From positions 1 to 51,541 of the forward strand of contig CAZWNY010000006.1 in assembly GCA_964635575.1 (NCBI GenBank): a stretch of 51,541 nt of DNA, read 5' to 3'. Positions 1 to 8,305 of this stretch are shown one piece after another. The notes under the pieces were generated by a model, which was not told the DNA's origin, ran no database searches, and saw only the letters and a program-made list of their open reading frames with translations. Both the position numbers and the translations under genes were made by a program. This stretch comes from GCA-2733415 sp964635575 (GTDB lineage: Bacteria > Bacteroidota > Bacteroidia > Flavobacteriales > Flavobacteriaceae). Positions within the stretch are counted from its first letter, which is position 1; every line of letters starts with the position of its first letter.

Positions 1-108
1 TTCTAAAAATATTTTAAAATAAATAATTATTTTTTAAATTACCTAATAAATATATTAATTAATTATTATTTTTTACTGGTATATATTGTAATTTCTGTCC
101 TTATCTCG

Positions 109-1191
109 TTGCTTAATAATAATAACAAAAATATAATATCATTACCTAAAAAACAAATTAAAAAAAACAAATTAAAAATAAAGCCAAACCCAAATTTTAA
201 AAAAAATAAAAAACAAGAAAAAAGACAAAGAAAATTAACACAACTATTAAATTCTAGTAAAACTAAAAAATTAAACCAAAAAAAGATACCCAAATTTAAA
301 GGGGACCATCAACAATTATTTGGATTAAAACAACAGCAAAAAATAGTAGAGTTTGCAATAATGAATAGCATAAGCAAATACAAAAAAATTGAATCTGTAA
401 TGCGTATTCATGAAAGAAAAACCGCTGAATTAAACCAATACAAAATGGCATTGCAAACTAAATTTTCACTAGCGTTTTCCTGTTTTATTCTGTTTTTTGT
501 TGGAGCACCATTAGGGGCGATAATTAGAAAAGGCGGGATGGGTTTACCTATGGTTATTGCTGTTGGTTTATTTTTATCCTATTATTTTATTGGTATTTTC
601 GCACAAAATAGTGCTGAAAGTGGAGCAATATCTACATTTTTAGGAGCTTGGTTGTCTACATTAATTTTACTCCCATTAGGCATTATGCTTACTCGAAATG
701 CAACCTCAGACAGAGGTATCTTTAATACCGATGGTATAGCCGTCTTTTTTGAGCGTATTTGGTCAAAAATTTCAAGAAAAAAGAAATCATCTAATTCAGC
801 ATCTAAAACAAGTACATCTAACAAAGTTAACAAACAAACAAGCGTCAACACAATATCAATAATTAAAAAAACTACACTTTTAAATACCATTAACAATTAC
901 AACAAAACATCTATATTAGTACTGATAACCTATGTTTTGCTAATCGCATTATTTCCATCACAACAAACAGAAAACAGTAACGTAATATTAATCCTATTAA
1001 CACTGTTATACCTTCTTTTTTATCTAATTACATTCAAAAAATATATAACACTAAAAAAATCAACCAATTCAAACTATACAATAAGTGATATTTGCATTGA
1101 TTTTTTCTTCGGTATAACCTCATATCCATTAGCTTATTTTTATTATAAAACAGCAATAAAAGAGATGAAAAAAGAATTGAAAAAAAATTAA
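109..1191 (+). CDS. LptF/LptG-family permease, C-terminal half only
   Basis: This matches the C-terminal membrane half of YjgP/YjgQ (LptF/LptG) permeases, inner-membrane subunits of the LPS export ABC transporter. After a Lys/Asn-rich stretch (residues 1-75) come hydrophobic segments at about 119-138, 145-165 and 174-195 with the family motif VGAPLGAIIRKGG. A charged linker and two more hydrophobic segments (about 269-285 and 293-309) follow, as in flavobacterial members. The family's first transmembrane bundle and periplasmic jelly-roll are absent. The frame is open only back to 7, with an in-frame TAA at 4-6, and the other two frames are closed near 110-140. The only candidate starts are TTG at 109 or the internal ATG at 361. 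It is therefore a 5'-truncated gene, a remnant, or a gene broken at the window edge. ribBA starts 2 nt after its stop, suggesting co-transcription. Confidence 0.75.
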   Translation: MLNNNNKNIISLPKKQIKKNKLKIKPNPNFKKNKKQEKRQRKLTQLLNSSKTKKLNQKKIPKFKGDHQQLFGLKQQQKIVEFAIMNSISKYKKIESVMRIHERKTAELNQYKMALQTKFSLAFSCFILFFVGAPLGAIIRKGGMGLPMVIAVGLFLSYYFIGIFAQNSAESGAISTFLGAWLSTLILLPLGIMLTRNATSDRGIFNTDGIAVFFERIWSKISRKKKSSNSASKTSTSNKVNKQTSVNTISIIKKTTLLNTINNYNKTSILVLITYVLLIALFPSQQTENSNVILILLTLLYLLFYLITFKKYITLKKSTNSNYTISDICIDFFFGITSYPLAYFYYKTAIKEMKKELKKN

Positions 1192-1193
1192 TT

Positions 1194-2327
1194 ATGGCAA
1201 CAATTAAACTAAATACAATTAAAGAAGCAATTGAGGAAATTAAAAAAGGCAAAGTAATTATAGTTGTCGATGATGAAGACCGTGAAAATGAAGGCGACTT
1301 TTTAGCATCCGCAGAAGCCGTAACTCCTGAAATGATTAATTTTATGGCAACATACGGTAAAGGATTAATATGCGCGCCAATTACCGAAAAAAGATGTGAT
1401 GAGCTAAAACTAGACATGATGACCAGTAATAGCTCAGACCCTATGGAAACTGCTTTTACAATATCCGTAGATTTGAACGGAAACGGAGTAACAACAGGAA
1501 TTTCAGCATCTGATAGAGCTAAAACAATACTCGCATTAGTAGATGAGAATGCAAAACCACAACATTTAAATCGTCCTGGGCATATATTTCCTCTCAAAGC
1601 AAAAGATGGAGGCGTTTTAAGACGAACAGGACATACCGAAGCGGCAATAGATTTTTCTCGCTTAGCAGGTTTAAAACCCGCAGGTGTAATTGTTGAAATT
1701 ATGAATGAAGATGGGACTATGGCGCGACTACCAGAACTATTAAAAGTAGCCGAACGTTTTGATTTAAAAATAGTTTCGATTGAAGACTTAGTGGCATTCC
1801 GTATGAAACACGATTCGTTAATCGTTAAAAAAGAAGACTTTGAAATTAACACCCGATTCGGAAGTTTTCGTTTACGTGCATACCAGCAAACCACAAATAA
1901 TCAAGTACATTTAGCATTAACAAAAGGAAGTTGGACAAAAGATGAACCTGTAACAGTAAGAGTAACATCAACTTTAGTAAATAACGATATTTTAGACACC
2001 TTAACCTTTAATACCGATAAAAAATTAGAACATATTTTTAATTTAATTAATAAAAGTAAAAATGCAGCGTATGTTTTTATTAACCAAGAAAGTCCTTCTT
2101 TAAATTTACTAAGCAGATTAATAAAACTAAAAGAAAATCAAAAAAATGGAGAAATAAGAGCGCCACGTATTAAAATGGATATTAAAGATTTTGGCATTGG
2201 AGCTCAAATTTTACACGATTTAAATATTAGTAAATTAAAATTAATCACCAACACCAATAAAGCAGAAAAACGAGTAGGAATGGTAGGTTACGGATTAGAA
2301 ATAGTAGATTATATTAGCTATGAGTAA
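1194..2327 (+). CDS. ribBA: RibBA: 3,4-dihydroxy-2-butanone-4-phosphate synthase with degenerate GTP cyclohydrolase II domain
   Basis: The N-terminal domain (about 5-205) is RibB, which converts ribulose 5-phosphate to the four-carbon precursor of riboflavin. It shows the acidic loop DDEDRENEGDF (26-36) and RRTGHTEAAIDFSRLAGL (143-160), so this activity should be intact. The C-terminal region (about 208-377) aligns by position and length with GTP cyclohydrolase II but lacks its hallmarks. The segment that normally carries the three zinc cysteines reads VRVTSTLVNNDILDTLTF, and the arginine/glycine-rich GTP-binding loop is replaced by NQESPSLNLLSRL. The second domain is therefore probably not catalytic, like the RibBX hybrids described in proteobacteria, and another ribA would be needed elsewhere. 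The ATG is 2 nt after the upstream permease stop. Confidence 0.9.
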   Translation: MATIKLNTIKEAIEEIKKGKVIIVVDDEDRENEGDFLASAEAVTPEMINFMATYGKGLICAPITEKRCDELKLDMMTSNSSDPMETAFTISVDLNGNGVTTGISASDRAKTILALVDENAKPQHLNRPGHIFPLKAKDGGVLRRTGHTEAAIDFSRLAGLKPAGVIVEIMNEDGTMARLPELLKVAERFDLKIVSIEDLVAFRMKHDSLIVKKEDFEINTRFGSFRLRAYQQTTNNQVHLALTKGSWTKDEPVTVRVTSTLVNNDILDTLTFNTDKKLEHIFNLINKSKNAAYVFINQESPSLNLLSRLIKLKENQKNGEIRAPRIKMDIKDFGIGAQILHDLNISKLKLITNTNKAEKRVGMVGYGLEIVDYISYE

Positions 2328-2531
2328 TTAGCATTATGTGTTTAATATACAGCTAAAAATAAATATAAAATTTTAATTAACTTATACTCAATAACAGTTT
2401 TACCATTTAACGTTGTAAAAAAACAATTGCAATCAAGTTTATTTACCTTACAGCAAAACATTCATATATCTTATAATAAATCTGTCTTTTATCTTTTATC
2501 GGACGACAATGTTATTTTACAATAAAAACCT

Positions 2532-2539
2532 TATATTTG
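2532..2539 (+). promoter_or_regulatory. Bacteroidota-type -7 box for icd
   Basis: TATATTTG fits the TAnnTTTG -7 consensus and lies 57 nt before the icd ATG. There is no clean TTG at the expected -33 distance (sequence there is AATGTT), so the call is moderate. The rest of the 268-nt gap after ribBA is AT-rich with no ORF and no convincing terminator. Confidence 0.45.
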
Positions 2540-2595
2540 TTTCGCTAAAAAATTAGCCTTAAAACCAGATATCACTTAATTTAATATAACACATT

Positions 2596-4818
2596 ATGTC
2601 AGATAAAGCAACCATCATTTATACAAAAACAGATGAAGCTCCAGCGTTAGCAACACAATCATTTTTACCAATTGTAAAAGCATTTGTAACACCATCAAAA
2701 ATAAAAATAAAAACTAAAGACATTTCATTAGCAGCAAGAATACTTGCACTTTTCCCTGACTTTTTAAATGATAATCAAAAAGTAAAAGACGCCTTATCAG
2801 AATTAGAAGAATTAGTAAAAAAACCCGAAGCTAATATTATTAAATTACCCAATATTTCAGCATCTGTACCGCAATTAAAAGCAGCGATAAAAGAATTACA
2901 ATCACAAGGTTACGCAATACCAAATTACCCAGGAAACCCAAAAACTGATGCTGAAAAAGAAATACAGAAACGCTACGGAAAAGTAAAAGGATCGGCAGTA
3001 AACCCTGTTTTACGTGAAGGAAACTCTGACCGTAGAGCTCCAAAAGCAGTAAAAAACTTTGCAAAAAAAAACCCGCACTCAATGGGAGCTTGGAGCAAAA
3101 ACTCTAAAACCCACGTATCCACTATGACAGAAGGAGATTTTTTTAATAACGAAAAATCCGTAACCCTAAACAAAGCCGTTCAAGTAAAAATTATACATAC
3201 CGATGTTAGCGGAAAACAAACCGTTTTAAAAAATAATTTTCCGCTTTTAGCAGGTGAAATATTTGACTCATCTGTAATGCGTAAAAAAGCATTAATTAAT
3301 TTTTTAGAAACACAAGTAAAAGACGCTAAAGAAAAAGGCGTTTTGTTTTCGTTACACATGAAAGCAACCATGATGAAAGTGTCCGATCCAATTATTTTCG
3401 GTCATGCTGTAAAAGTGTTTTTTTCCAATGTATTTAGTAAACACGCAAAAAAATTAGATAAAATTGGAGTAGATGTAAATAATGGATTCGGAAATTTATT
3501 AAGTAACTTAACTAAATTATCTACCGAAGAAAGAACCGAAATTGAAGCAGATATTGCTGAAGCTTTTACAAACGGACCCGCAATTGCTATGGTAAATTCT
3601 GATAAAGGAATTACTAATTTACACGTGCCGAGTGACGTAATTATTGATGCTTCTATGCCAGCAATGATTAGAACCTCAGGAAAAATGTGGAATGCAGAAG
3701 GGAAACTACAAGACACAAAAACAATAATACCAGACAGTAGTTATGCTACTATTTATAGTGCAACAATTAATTTTTGCAAAGAAAACGGAGCGTTTGACCC
3801 TACCACAATGGGAACAGTACCAAACATAGGTTTAATGGCTCAAAAAGCAGAAGAATACGGATCTCACGATAAAACTTTTGAAATTACAAACAATGGTAAA
3901 GTAGAAATAATAGATACTAACGGAAACATTTTATTATCTCATAACGTAGCAGTTGGAGATATTTGGCGAGCCTGTCAAACTAAAGATTTACCAATACAAG
4001 ATTGGGTAAAATTAGCCGTTACACGTGCAAAAGCATCTGGCATGCCAGCTGTTTTTTGGTTAGATAAAAACAGAGCTCATGATATTGAAATTATTAAAAA
4101 AATAAACACGTACTTACCAAACCATGACACTACAGGGCTAAATATTCAAATTATGACACCTGAAGAAGCTACACATTTTACTCTAAAACGTGTCAAATTA
4201 GGAAAAGATACCATTTCGGTAACAGGTAATGTATTGCGAGACTTTTTAACAGACCTTTTTCCTATTTTAGAGTTAGGCACATCAGCTAAAATGTTATCTA
4301 TTGTACCGTTAATGAATGGTGGAGGTTTATTTGAAACAGGCGCTGGCGGTTCCGCACCAAAACACGTACAACAATTTATAACTGAAAACCATTTACGTTG
4401 GGACTCTTTAGGAGAGTTTTTAGCGCTAGCAGAATCTTTAGAGCATTTTGGAAACACGAACAACAACGCAGAAGCATTTGTGTTATCCGAAACTTTAGGT
4501 GATGCTACCGATAAGTTTTTAGCCGAAAACAAATCACCTTCACGTAAAGTTGGCGAATTAGACAATAGAGGAAGTCATTTTTATTTAGCTTTATATTGGG
4601 CCGAAGCACTAGCTAAACAGACTCAAAACAACAATTTAAAAACACGTTTTTCAACGATATATTTACAGTTAAATGAAAACGAAAGTAAAATTATAAACGA
4701 ATTAAATGTAGTGCAAGGAGTTTCCGTAAATATTAACGGACACTACGCAACAGACGATTCCTTAATAAATAAAGCAATGCGACCAAGCCAAACGTTTAAT
4801 GAAATTTTAAATAATTAA
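2596..4818 (+). CDS. icd: Monomeric NADP-dependent isocitrate dehydrogenase
   Basis: A 740-residue protein of the monomeric (Idh-II) isocitrate dehydrogenase family, unrelated in length to the roughly 420-residue dimeric enzymes. It oxidatively decarboxylates isocitrate to 2-oxoglutarate with NADP in the cytosolic TCA cycle. Family hallmarks are visible along the chain: an N-terminal YTKTDEAPALATQSFLPIV, the substrate region NSDRRAPKAVKNFAKKNPH with the conserved Ser/Arg, and a C-terminal nucleotide-binding segment MNGGGLFETGAGGSAPKHV followed by HLRWDSLGEFLALA. The length is that of a full family member. It stands alone between ribBA and a convergent operon, with a -7 box at 2532 and an inverted repeat after its stop. 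The 2-oxoglutarate it makes links to the glutamine synthetase and citrate synthase genes further along. Confidence 0.96.
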   Translation: MSDKATIIYTKTDEAPALATQSFLPIVKAFVTPSKIKIKTKDISLAARILALFPDFLNDNQKVKDALSELEELVKKPEANIIKLPNISASVPQLKAAIKELQSQGYAIPNYPGNPKTDAEKEIQKRYGKVKGSAVNPVLREGNSDRRAPKAVKNFAKKNPHSMGAWSKNSKTHVSTMTEGDFFNNEKSVTLNKAVQVKIIHTDVSGKQTVLKNNFPLLAGEIFDSSVMRKKALINFLETQVKDAKEKGVLFSLHMKATMMKVSDPIIFGHAVKVFFSNVFSKHAKKLDKIGVDVNNGFGNLLSNLTKLSTEERTEIEADIAEAFTNGPAIAMVNSDKGITNLHVPSDVIIDASMPAMIRTSGKMWNAEGKLQDTKTIIPDSSYATIYSATINFCKENGAFDPTTMGTVPNIGLMAQKAEEYGSHDKTFEITNNGKVEIIDTNGNILLSHNVAVGDIWRACQTKDLPIQDWVKLAVTRAKASGMPAVFWLDKNRAHDIEIIKKINTYLPNHDTTGLNIQIMTPEEATHFTLKRVKLGKDTISVTGNVLRDFLTDLFPILELGTSAKMLSIVPLMNGGGLFETGAGGSAPKHVQQFITENHLRWDSLGEFLALAESLEHFGNTNNNAEAFVLSETLGDATDKFLAENKSPSRKVGELDNRGSHFYLALYWAEALAKQTQNNNLKTRFSTIYLQLNENESKIINELNVVQGVSVNINGHYATDDSLINKAMRPSQTFNEILNN

Positions 4819-4842
4819 AACCCTTTTAAATTTTAAAATTGC

Positions 4843-4889
4843 AGAAATATCTAATAAAAGTGTAGAAGACATTTTTATTAGATATTTCT
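4843..4889. terminator. Perfect 17-bp hairpin between convergent icd and moxR
   Basis: Arms 4843-4859 and 4873-4889 are perfect reverse complements (17 bp) around a 13-nt loop. The 3' arm ends in TTTCTAATTAATT rather than a long U run. Its position just after icd and before the convergent MoxR operon suggests a transcription stop usable from both sides. A small inserted repeat is the alternative. Confidence 0.6.
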
Positions 4890-5139
4890 AATTAATTAAA
4901 AAGTTACGCTTTTCTTGAATTTAAATTTTCGTTCTGACATTATTTATAACTTGTTATAATACTAAGAAAAAATTATACTAATTTGATGACTAAAAAAGAG
5001 CATCGAAGCTAGAAAACATTTTAAAGAGTGAACGCAGGATGTAATTATGAATTGGGAAAAAATCTAGTCCTTATAAAAACTATAATATAAAGACCTTTTT
5101 CAAAGTATTTCCTTTTTGATAAAAAGTTTTTTTTACTAC
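4890..5139. other. Rest of the icd/moxR convergent gap
   Basis: The whole gap 4819-5139 is 321 nt. Beyond the hairpin at 4843-4889 I see no ORF of useful length, no RNA gene and no promoter that would serve a neighbour. It sits between two gene ends, so promoters are not expected. Confidence 0.6.
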
Positions 5140-6093
5140 TTAAAACAACTCTTTAATTAACTGTTTTTTAGTAATTCGTTCGGCTTCTGCTTTGTAATTT
5201 TTCACAATTCGATGTCCTAAAACACCTATTGCTACTGCTTGAACATCTTCAATGTCTGGCGAAAATTTACCTTTAATTGCAGCGTGTGTTTTTGCTGCTA
5301 ATATTAAATTTTGTGATGCACGCGGACCTGCTCCCCAATCAATATATTGTTTAATTCGTTCTGGAGCATTTGGGTTATTTGGTCGGGTTTTACTTACCAG
5401 GGTTACTGCGTATTCTACTACATTATCTGCTACGGGTATGCGACGAATTAGTTCTTGTATTTGCACAATTTCTGATGCGGTAAACAATGCTGAAACGGTT
5501 GGTTTTTCGTTTGATGTGGTTCTTTTCACCACATCTACTTCTTCTTGAAAAGTAGGGTAATCTAACTCAATTGCAAACATAAAACGATCCAATTGCGCTT
5601 CTGGCAATGGGTATGTTCCTTCTTGTTCTATTGGGTTTTGGGTTGCCAACACAAAGTATGGCGCGTTTATTTGATAACTTCTTCCAGCTACGGTTACGGA
5701 GCGTTCTTGCATTGCTTCTAGTAATGCGGCTTGTGTTTTTGGCGGTGTTCTGTTAATTTCATCTGCTAAAATAATATTGGCAAATACAGGTCCTTTTATA
5801 AACTTAAATTCTCTGTTTTTATCTAATATTTCGCTTCCTACAATATCAGAGGGCATTAAATCTGGCGTAAACTGTATGCGTTTAAAATTTAATCCTAAAG
5901 TTTCGGAAATAGTATTTACCATTAGGGTTTTTGCTAAACCTGGCACTCCAACTAATAAAGCATGACCTCCAGAAAAGATGGCTAATAAAATTTGGTTTAC
6001 AACTTCATTTTGCCCAACAATAATTTTAGCTATTTCTTGCTTTAATTCTTGATGTTTTTTTACTAAATTTTCTATTGCTGTTACGTCTGACAT
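5140..6093 (-). CDS. MoxR-family AAA+ ATPase
   Basis: A 317-residue MoxR-type AAA+ ATPase (AAA_3 family). Walker A is GVPGLAKT (49-56) and Walker B is NIILADEINR (DE at 111-112), followed by the family block TPPKTQAALLEAMQER and sensor region ATQNPIEQEGTYPLPEAQLDRF. The C-terminal lid with WGAGPRASQ is present. MoxR ATPases remodel or help mature client proteins, often with VWA-domain partners. No VWA or DUF58 gene is next to it here. It begins 2 nt after the upstream PPIase stop and is the last gene of that operon, so a role with envelope protein folding is inferred from context only. Confidence 0.93.
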   Translation of the reverse strand: MSDVTAIENLVKKHQELKQEIAKIIVGQNEVVNQILLAIFSGGHALLVGVPGLAKTLMVNTISETLGLNFKRIQFTPDLMPSDIVGSEILDKNREFKFIKGPVFANIILADEINRTPPKTQAALLEAMQERSVTVAGRSYQINAPYFVLATQNPIEQEGTYPLPEAQLDRFMFAIELDYPTFQEEVDVVKRTTSNEKPTVSALFTASEIVQIQELIRRIPVADNVVEYAVTLVSKTRPNNPNAPERIKQYIDWGAGPRASQNLILAAKTHAAIKGKFSPDIEDVQAVAIGVLGHRIVKNYKAEAERITKKQLIKELF

Positions 6094-6095
6094 AT

Positions 6096-7487
6096 TTATT
6101 TTTTTAACCAGTTGTTTGTAAACTCACAATCTCTATATATTCCTGTAATTTTTATATAAGTGTCTCTTATTTTTTCTGTTTGCCATTTTCTAATTTCGTC
6201 TATTTGTTTTTCTTTTAACGCTATTGCTTTAATCTTTAAAAAATCTTGAGCATAAGTTGCTACGTGTTCTTCTTTTTTGTCGGTAACTAATAGCAACTTG
6301 TAAAACGCTTTTCCTGTACGATCGTATTCTAGGATTGGTAAAGATACTTCGTTTTCTTTTAAGTCTGCTATTTGCGGATATAAACCTGGGGGCATTTTTG
6401 TTAATTCAAAAATATTCCCGTTTGTTTCAGGGTTTCTTAATAAGCCTCCATCAAATTTTGTTTCTTTTTCATCTGAAAACTCTAATGCAGCTTCTGCAAA
6501 GGTTATTTCTTTATTTGCAATACGCACTTGTAATGAGTCTGCTATTTTTTTTGCTTCTTCTAAGTTTTCATTAGATGGTTCTGGTATTAATAAAATATGA
6601 CGTACATCAAATTCTTGTCCTCTAATTTGATCTACGGTTATAATATGATAACCAAACTCACTTTTAAATGGTTCAGAAACCTCTCCCACATTTAAACTAA
6701 ATGCGACATCTCTAAATTCTTTTACCATACGTGGTATTTTACGATGTAATGTATATTTACCTCCTGTACTTCTTGATGGCTTATCATGTGAATATAATAC
6801 GGCTCTTGCTGCAAAACTTGCTCCTTCTTCTACTTCTTTTTTATATTGATTTAGTTTGGCAATTATCTTATCAATTTCTGATTGTGATGTTTTTGGTTTA
6901 ATAATTATTTGTGCTACTTTTAATTCTGCTCCAAATGTAGGCCTGTCTTCTTCTGGTATTTCATTAAAAAAAGCATATACTTCTTCCGGACTTACCTCAA
7001 CATCACCTACAACTTTACGAGTCATTAAACCTGATAATTTATTGGTTTTTGCAAAGTCAAACAACTCTTTACGGAAATCGACTTCATTGTCTTTTCTATA
7101 AAATTTTAAAACTTTTTCCATACTACCATTACCGCCAACTGTTTTTTTCATGTAATCAATTTGCTGATTTACAGTGCTTTTAATTTCGTCATCATCAACA
7201 GTCAAACTGTCTTGTACTGCATGGTGTGCGTATAGTTTATCCTCTAGTAATTTACCTACTACATTGCAACGACTAACGTCTTTTATAGATACTCCTTGAC
7301 TTTCAAACTCTATTAACATTAAATCTACATCCGAATCCAATACAATATGATTTCCTACAACGGCAATAACACCATCAATTTTTATTCTAGGTTCTGATAA
7401 TTTTTGAGCATTTACATAAATACCAAATAGCATAAATAATGGTGCTATTTTAGTTATAAATCTCAAATTCCTTATTTTGTGTTGCAT
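6096..7487 (-). CDS. SurA-like periplasmic peptidylprolyl isomerase
   Basis: 463 residues. An N-terminal hydrophobic segment ending near VNAQ looks like a signal peptide. A SurA-type chaperone region follows (IDGVIAVVGNHIVLDSDVD, about 37-165), then two parvulin (PpiC) domains. The first has VAQIIIKP ... EFRDVAFSLNVGEVSEPFKS and FGYHIITVDQ; the second has VRHILLIP ... FSDEKETKFDGGLL. SurA proteins escort unfolded outer-membrane proteins through the periplasm and isomerise Xaa-Pro bonds. Its ATG lies inside the upstream lipoprotein gene (38-nt overlap, different frame), so translation of the two is probably coupled. MoxR follows after 2 nt. It could be the functional SurA of this organism. Confidence 0.9.
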   Translation of the reverse strand: MQHKIRNLRFITKIAPLFMLFGIYVNAQKLSEPRIKIDGVIAVVGNHIVLDSDVDLMLIEFESQGVSIKDVSRCNVVGKLLEDKLYAHHAVQDSLTVDDDEIKSTVNQQIDYMKKTVGGNGSMEKVLKFYRKDNEVDFRKELFDFAKTNKLSGLMTRKVVGDVEVSPEEVYAFFNEIPEEDRPTFGAELKVAQIIIKPKTSQSEIDKIIAKLNQYKKEVEEGASFAARAVLYSHDKPSRSTGGKYTLHRKIPRMVKEFRDVAFSLNVGEVSEPFKSEFGYHIITVDQIRGQEFDVRHILLIPEPSNENLEEAKKIADSLQVRIANKEITFAEAALEFSDEKETKFDGGLLRNPETNGNIFELTKMPPGLYPQIADLKENEVSLPILEYDRTGKAFYKLLLVTDKKEEHVATYAQDFLKIKAIALKEKQIDEIRKWQTEKIRDTYIKITGIYRDCEFTNNWLKK

Positions 7488-8301
7488 CTTTTCTTAACTC
7501 TATTTTTAATTGCTTTATTAGCTCTAATTTTCTTTTATTTAAAATAATTTGTTTTAATGTTGGCGCTACATATTCTTGGGTTGCTTGTTCATTTCGTAAC
7601 AGCAAATTATTTATGTACACCAAATATACTCTTAATGAATCTTCCAGTTGTAAAAAATTAGTTTTTTTTAACAGTTGGTAGTCTTTTAATGTTTTTAATA
7701 TGGGTAACTTTTTTATTAATTTTGATTTTTTCAACCAAATAGAATCATTTAATAAATAGGAATGATATTGTATGGATAATGAATCTAACACTACCTTGTC
7801 GATACTATCAAATTGTTGTATTCGTTTTGAAAAATCAAAAATATTGGTATTGTTTTTATCAATACTTAAATACCTCACCTGAAACAATGCTTCGTTTAAT
7901 TTAAAATTTTCTTTTATTTTCACATATAACGTATCTAAATTTTGTTGCGTAATTGCGGTATCTATTTTTTTAGATATTAATGCGTCTAAATAGGTATTTG
8001 TATATAAATCGGTCTTATATTCTTCAGTTAATTTATTAAAATCCTGTAATACTTCTATGGGTAAATTTAACACTGCGCGTTGTTTTAAAATTTGCTGTGT
8101 TGCCCATTTTTTTATATACTGATTTGCAAAAATTGTACTATCTTTTTTTAATATATTTTTTGGAAATATTTTTACAAAATCCTCAACATACAAATACTCC
8201 TCGCCTACTCTTGCGATTGCTTTTTTGGGTTTATTTTGGTTTAGAAAACTACAAGATGTCAACCCTATTGTTAGTATTATGAATGTATAGTATTTAATCA
8301 A
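7450..8301 (-). CDS. SurA-N-like lipoprotein lacking a parvulin domain
   Basis: 283 residues starting with a lipoprotein signal (hydrophobic run then LTSC, Cys at about 17). Residues 28-65 (AIARVGEEYLYVEDFVKIFP ... FANQYIKKWATQQILKQRAV) resemble the N-terminal chaperone segment of SurA-type proteins. The remainder is Lys/Leu-rich and predicted helical, with no recognisable PpiC motif (no FGYH or GGxLG-like block). It starts 4 nt after the upstream PPIase and overlaps the next PPIase by 38 nt, so it is a fixed part of this operon. A membrane-tethered holdase without isomerase activity is an inference. It is clearly a real gene, but its function is not established by sequence. Confidence 0.75.
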   Translation of the reverse strand: MIKYYTFIILTIGLTSCSFLNQNKPKKAIARVGEEYLYVEDFVKIFPKNILKKDSTIFANQYIKKWATQQILKQRAVLNLPIEVLQDFNKLTEEYKTDLYTNTYLDALISKKIDTAITQQNLDTLYVKIKENFKLNEALFQVRYLSIDKNNTNIFDFSKRIQQFDSIDKVVLDSLSIQYHSYLLNDSIWLKKSKLIKKLPILKTLKDYQLLKKTNFLQLEDSLRVYLVYINNLLLRNEQATQEYVAPTLKQIILNKRKLELIKQLKIELRKDATQNKEFEIYN

Positions 8302-8305
8302 AAAT

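Noticed and set aside
66..293. 75-codon minus-strand Phe/Leu-rich frame at the left edge
   Set aside because: It is the reverse of the Lys/Asn-rich stretch of the permease gene; hydrophobicity follows from poly-T and is not evidence of a membrane protein.
1034..1894. 286-codon antisense frame opposite the permease end and ribBA
   Set aside because: A mirror of ribBA coding constraint; the amino-acid content is Ser/Ile-rich with no domain, and ribBA is certain.
4977..5080. Possible gene or element remnant (GAGTGAACGCAGGATG region) in the icd/moxR gap
   Set aside because: No frame longer than a few codons and no repeat boundary could be seen.
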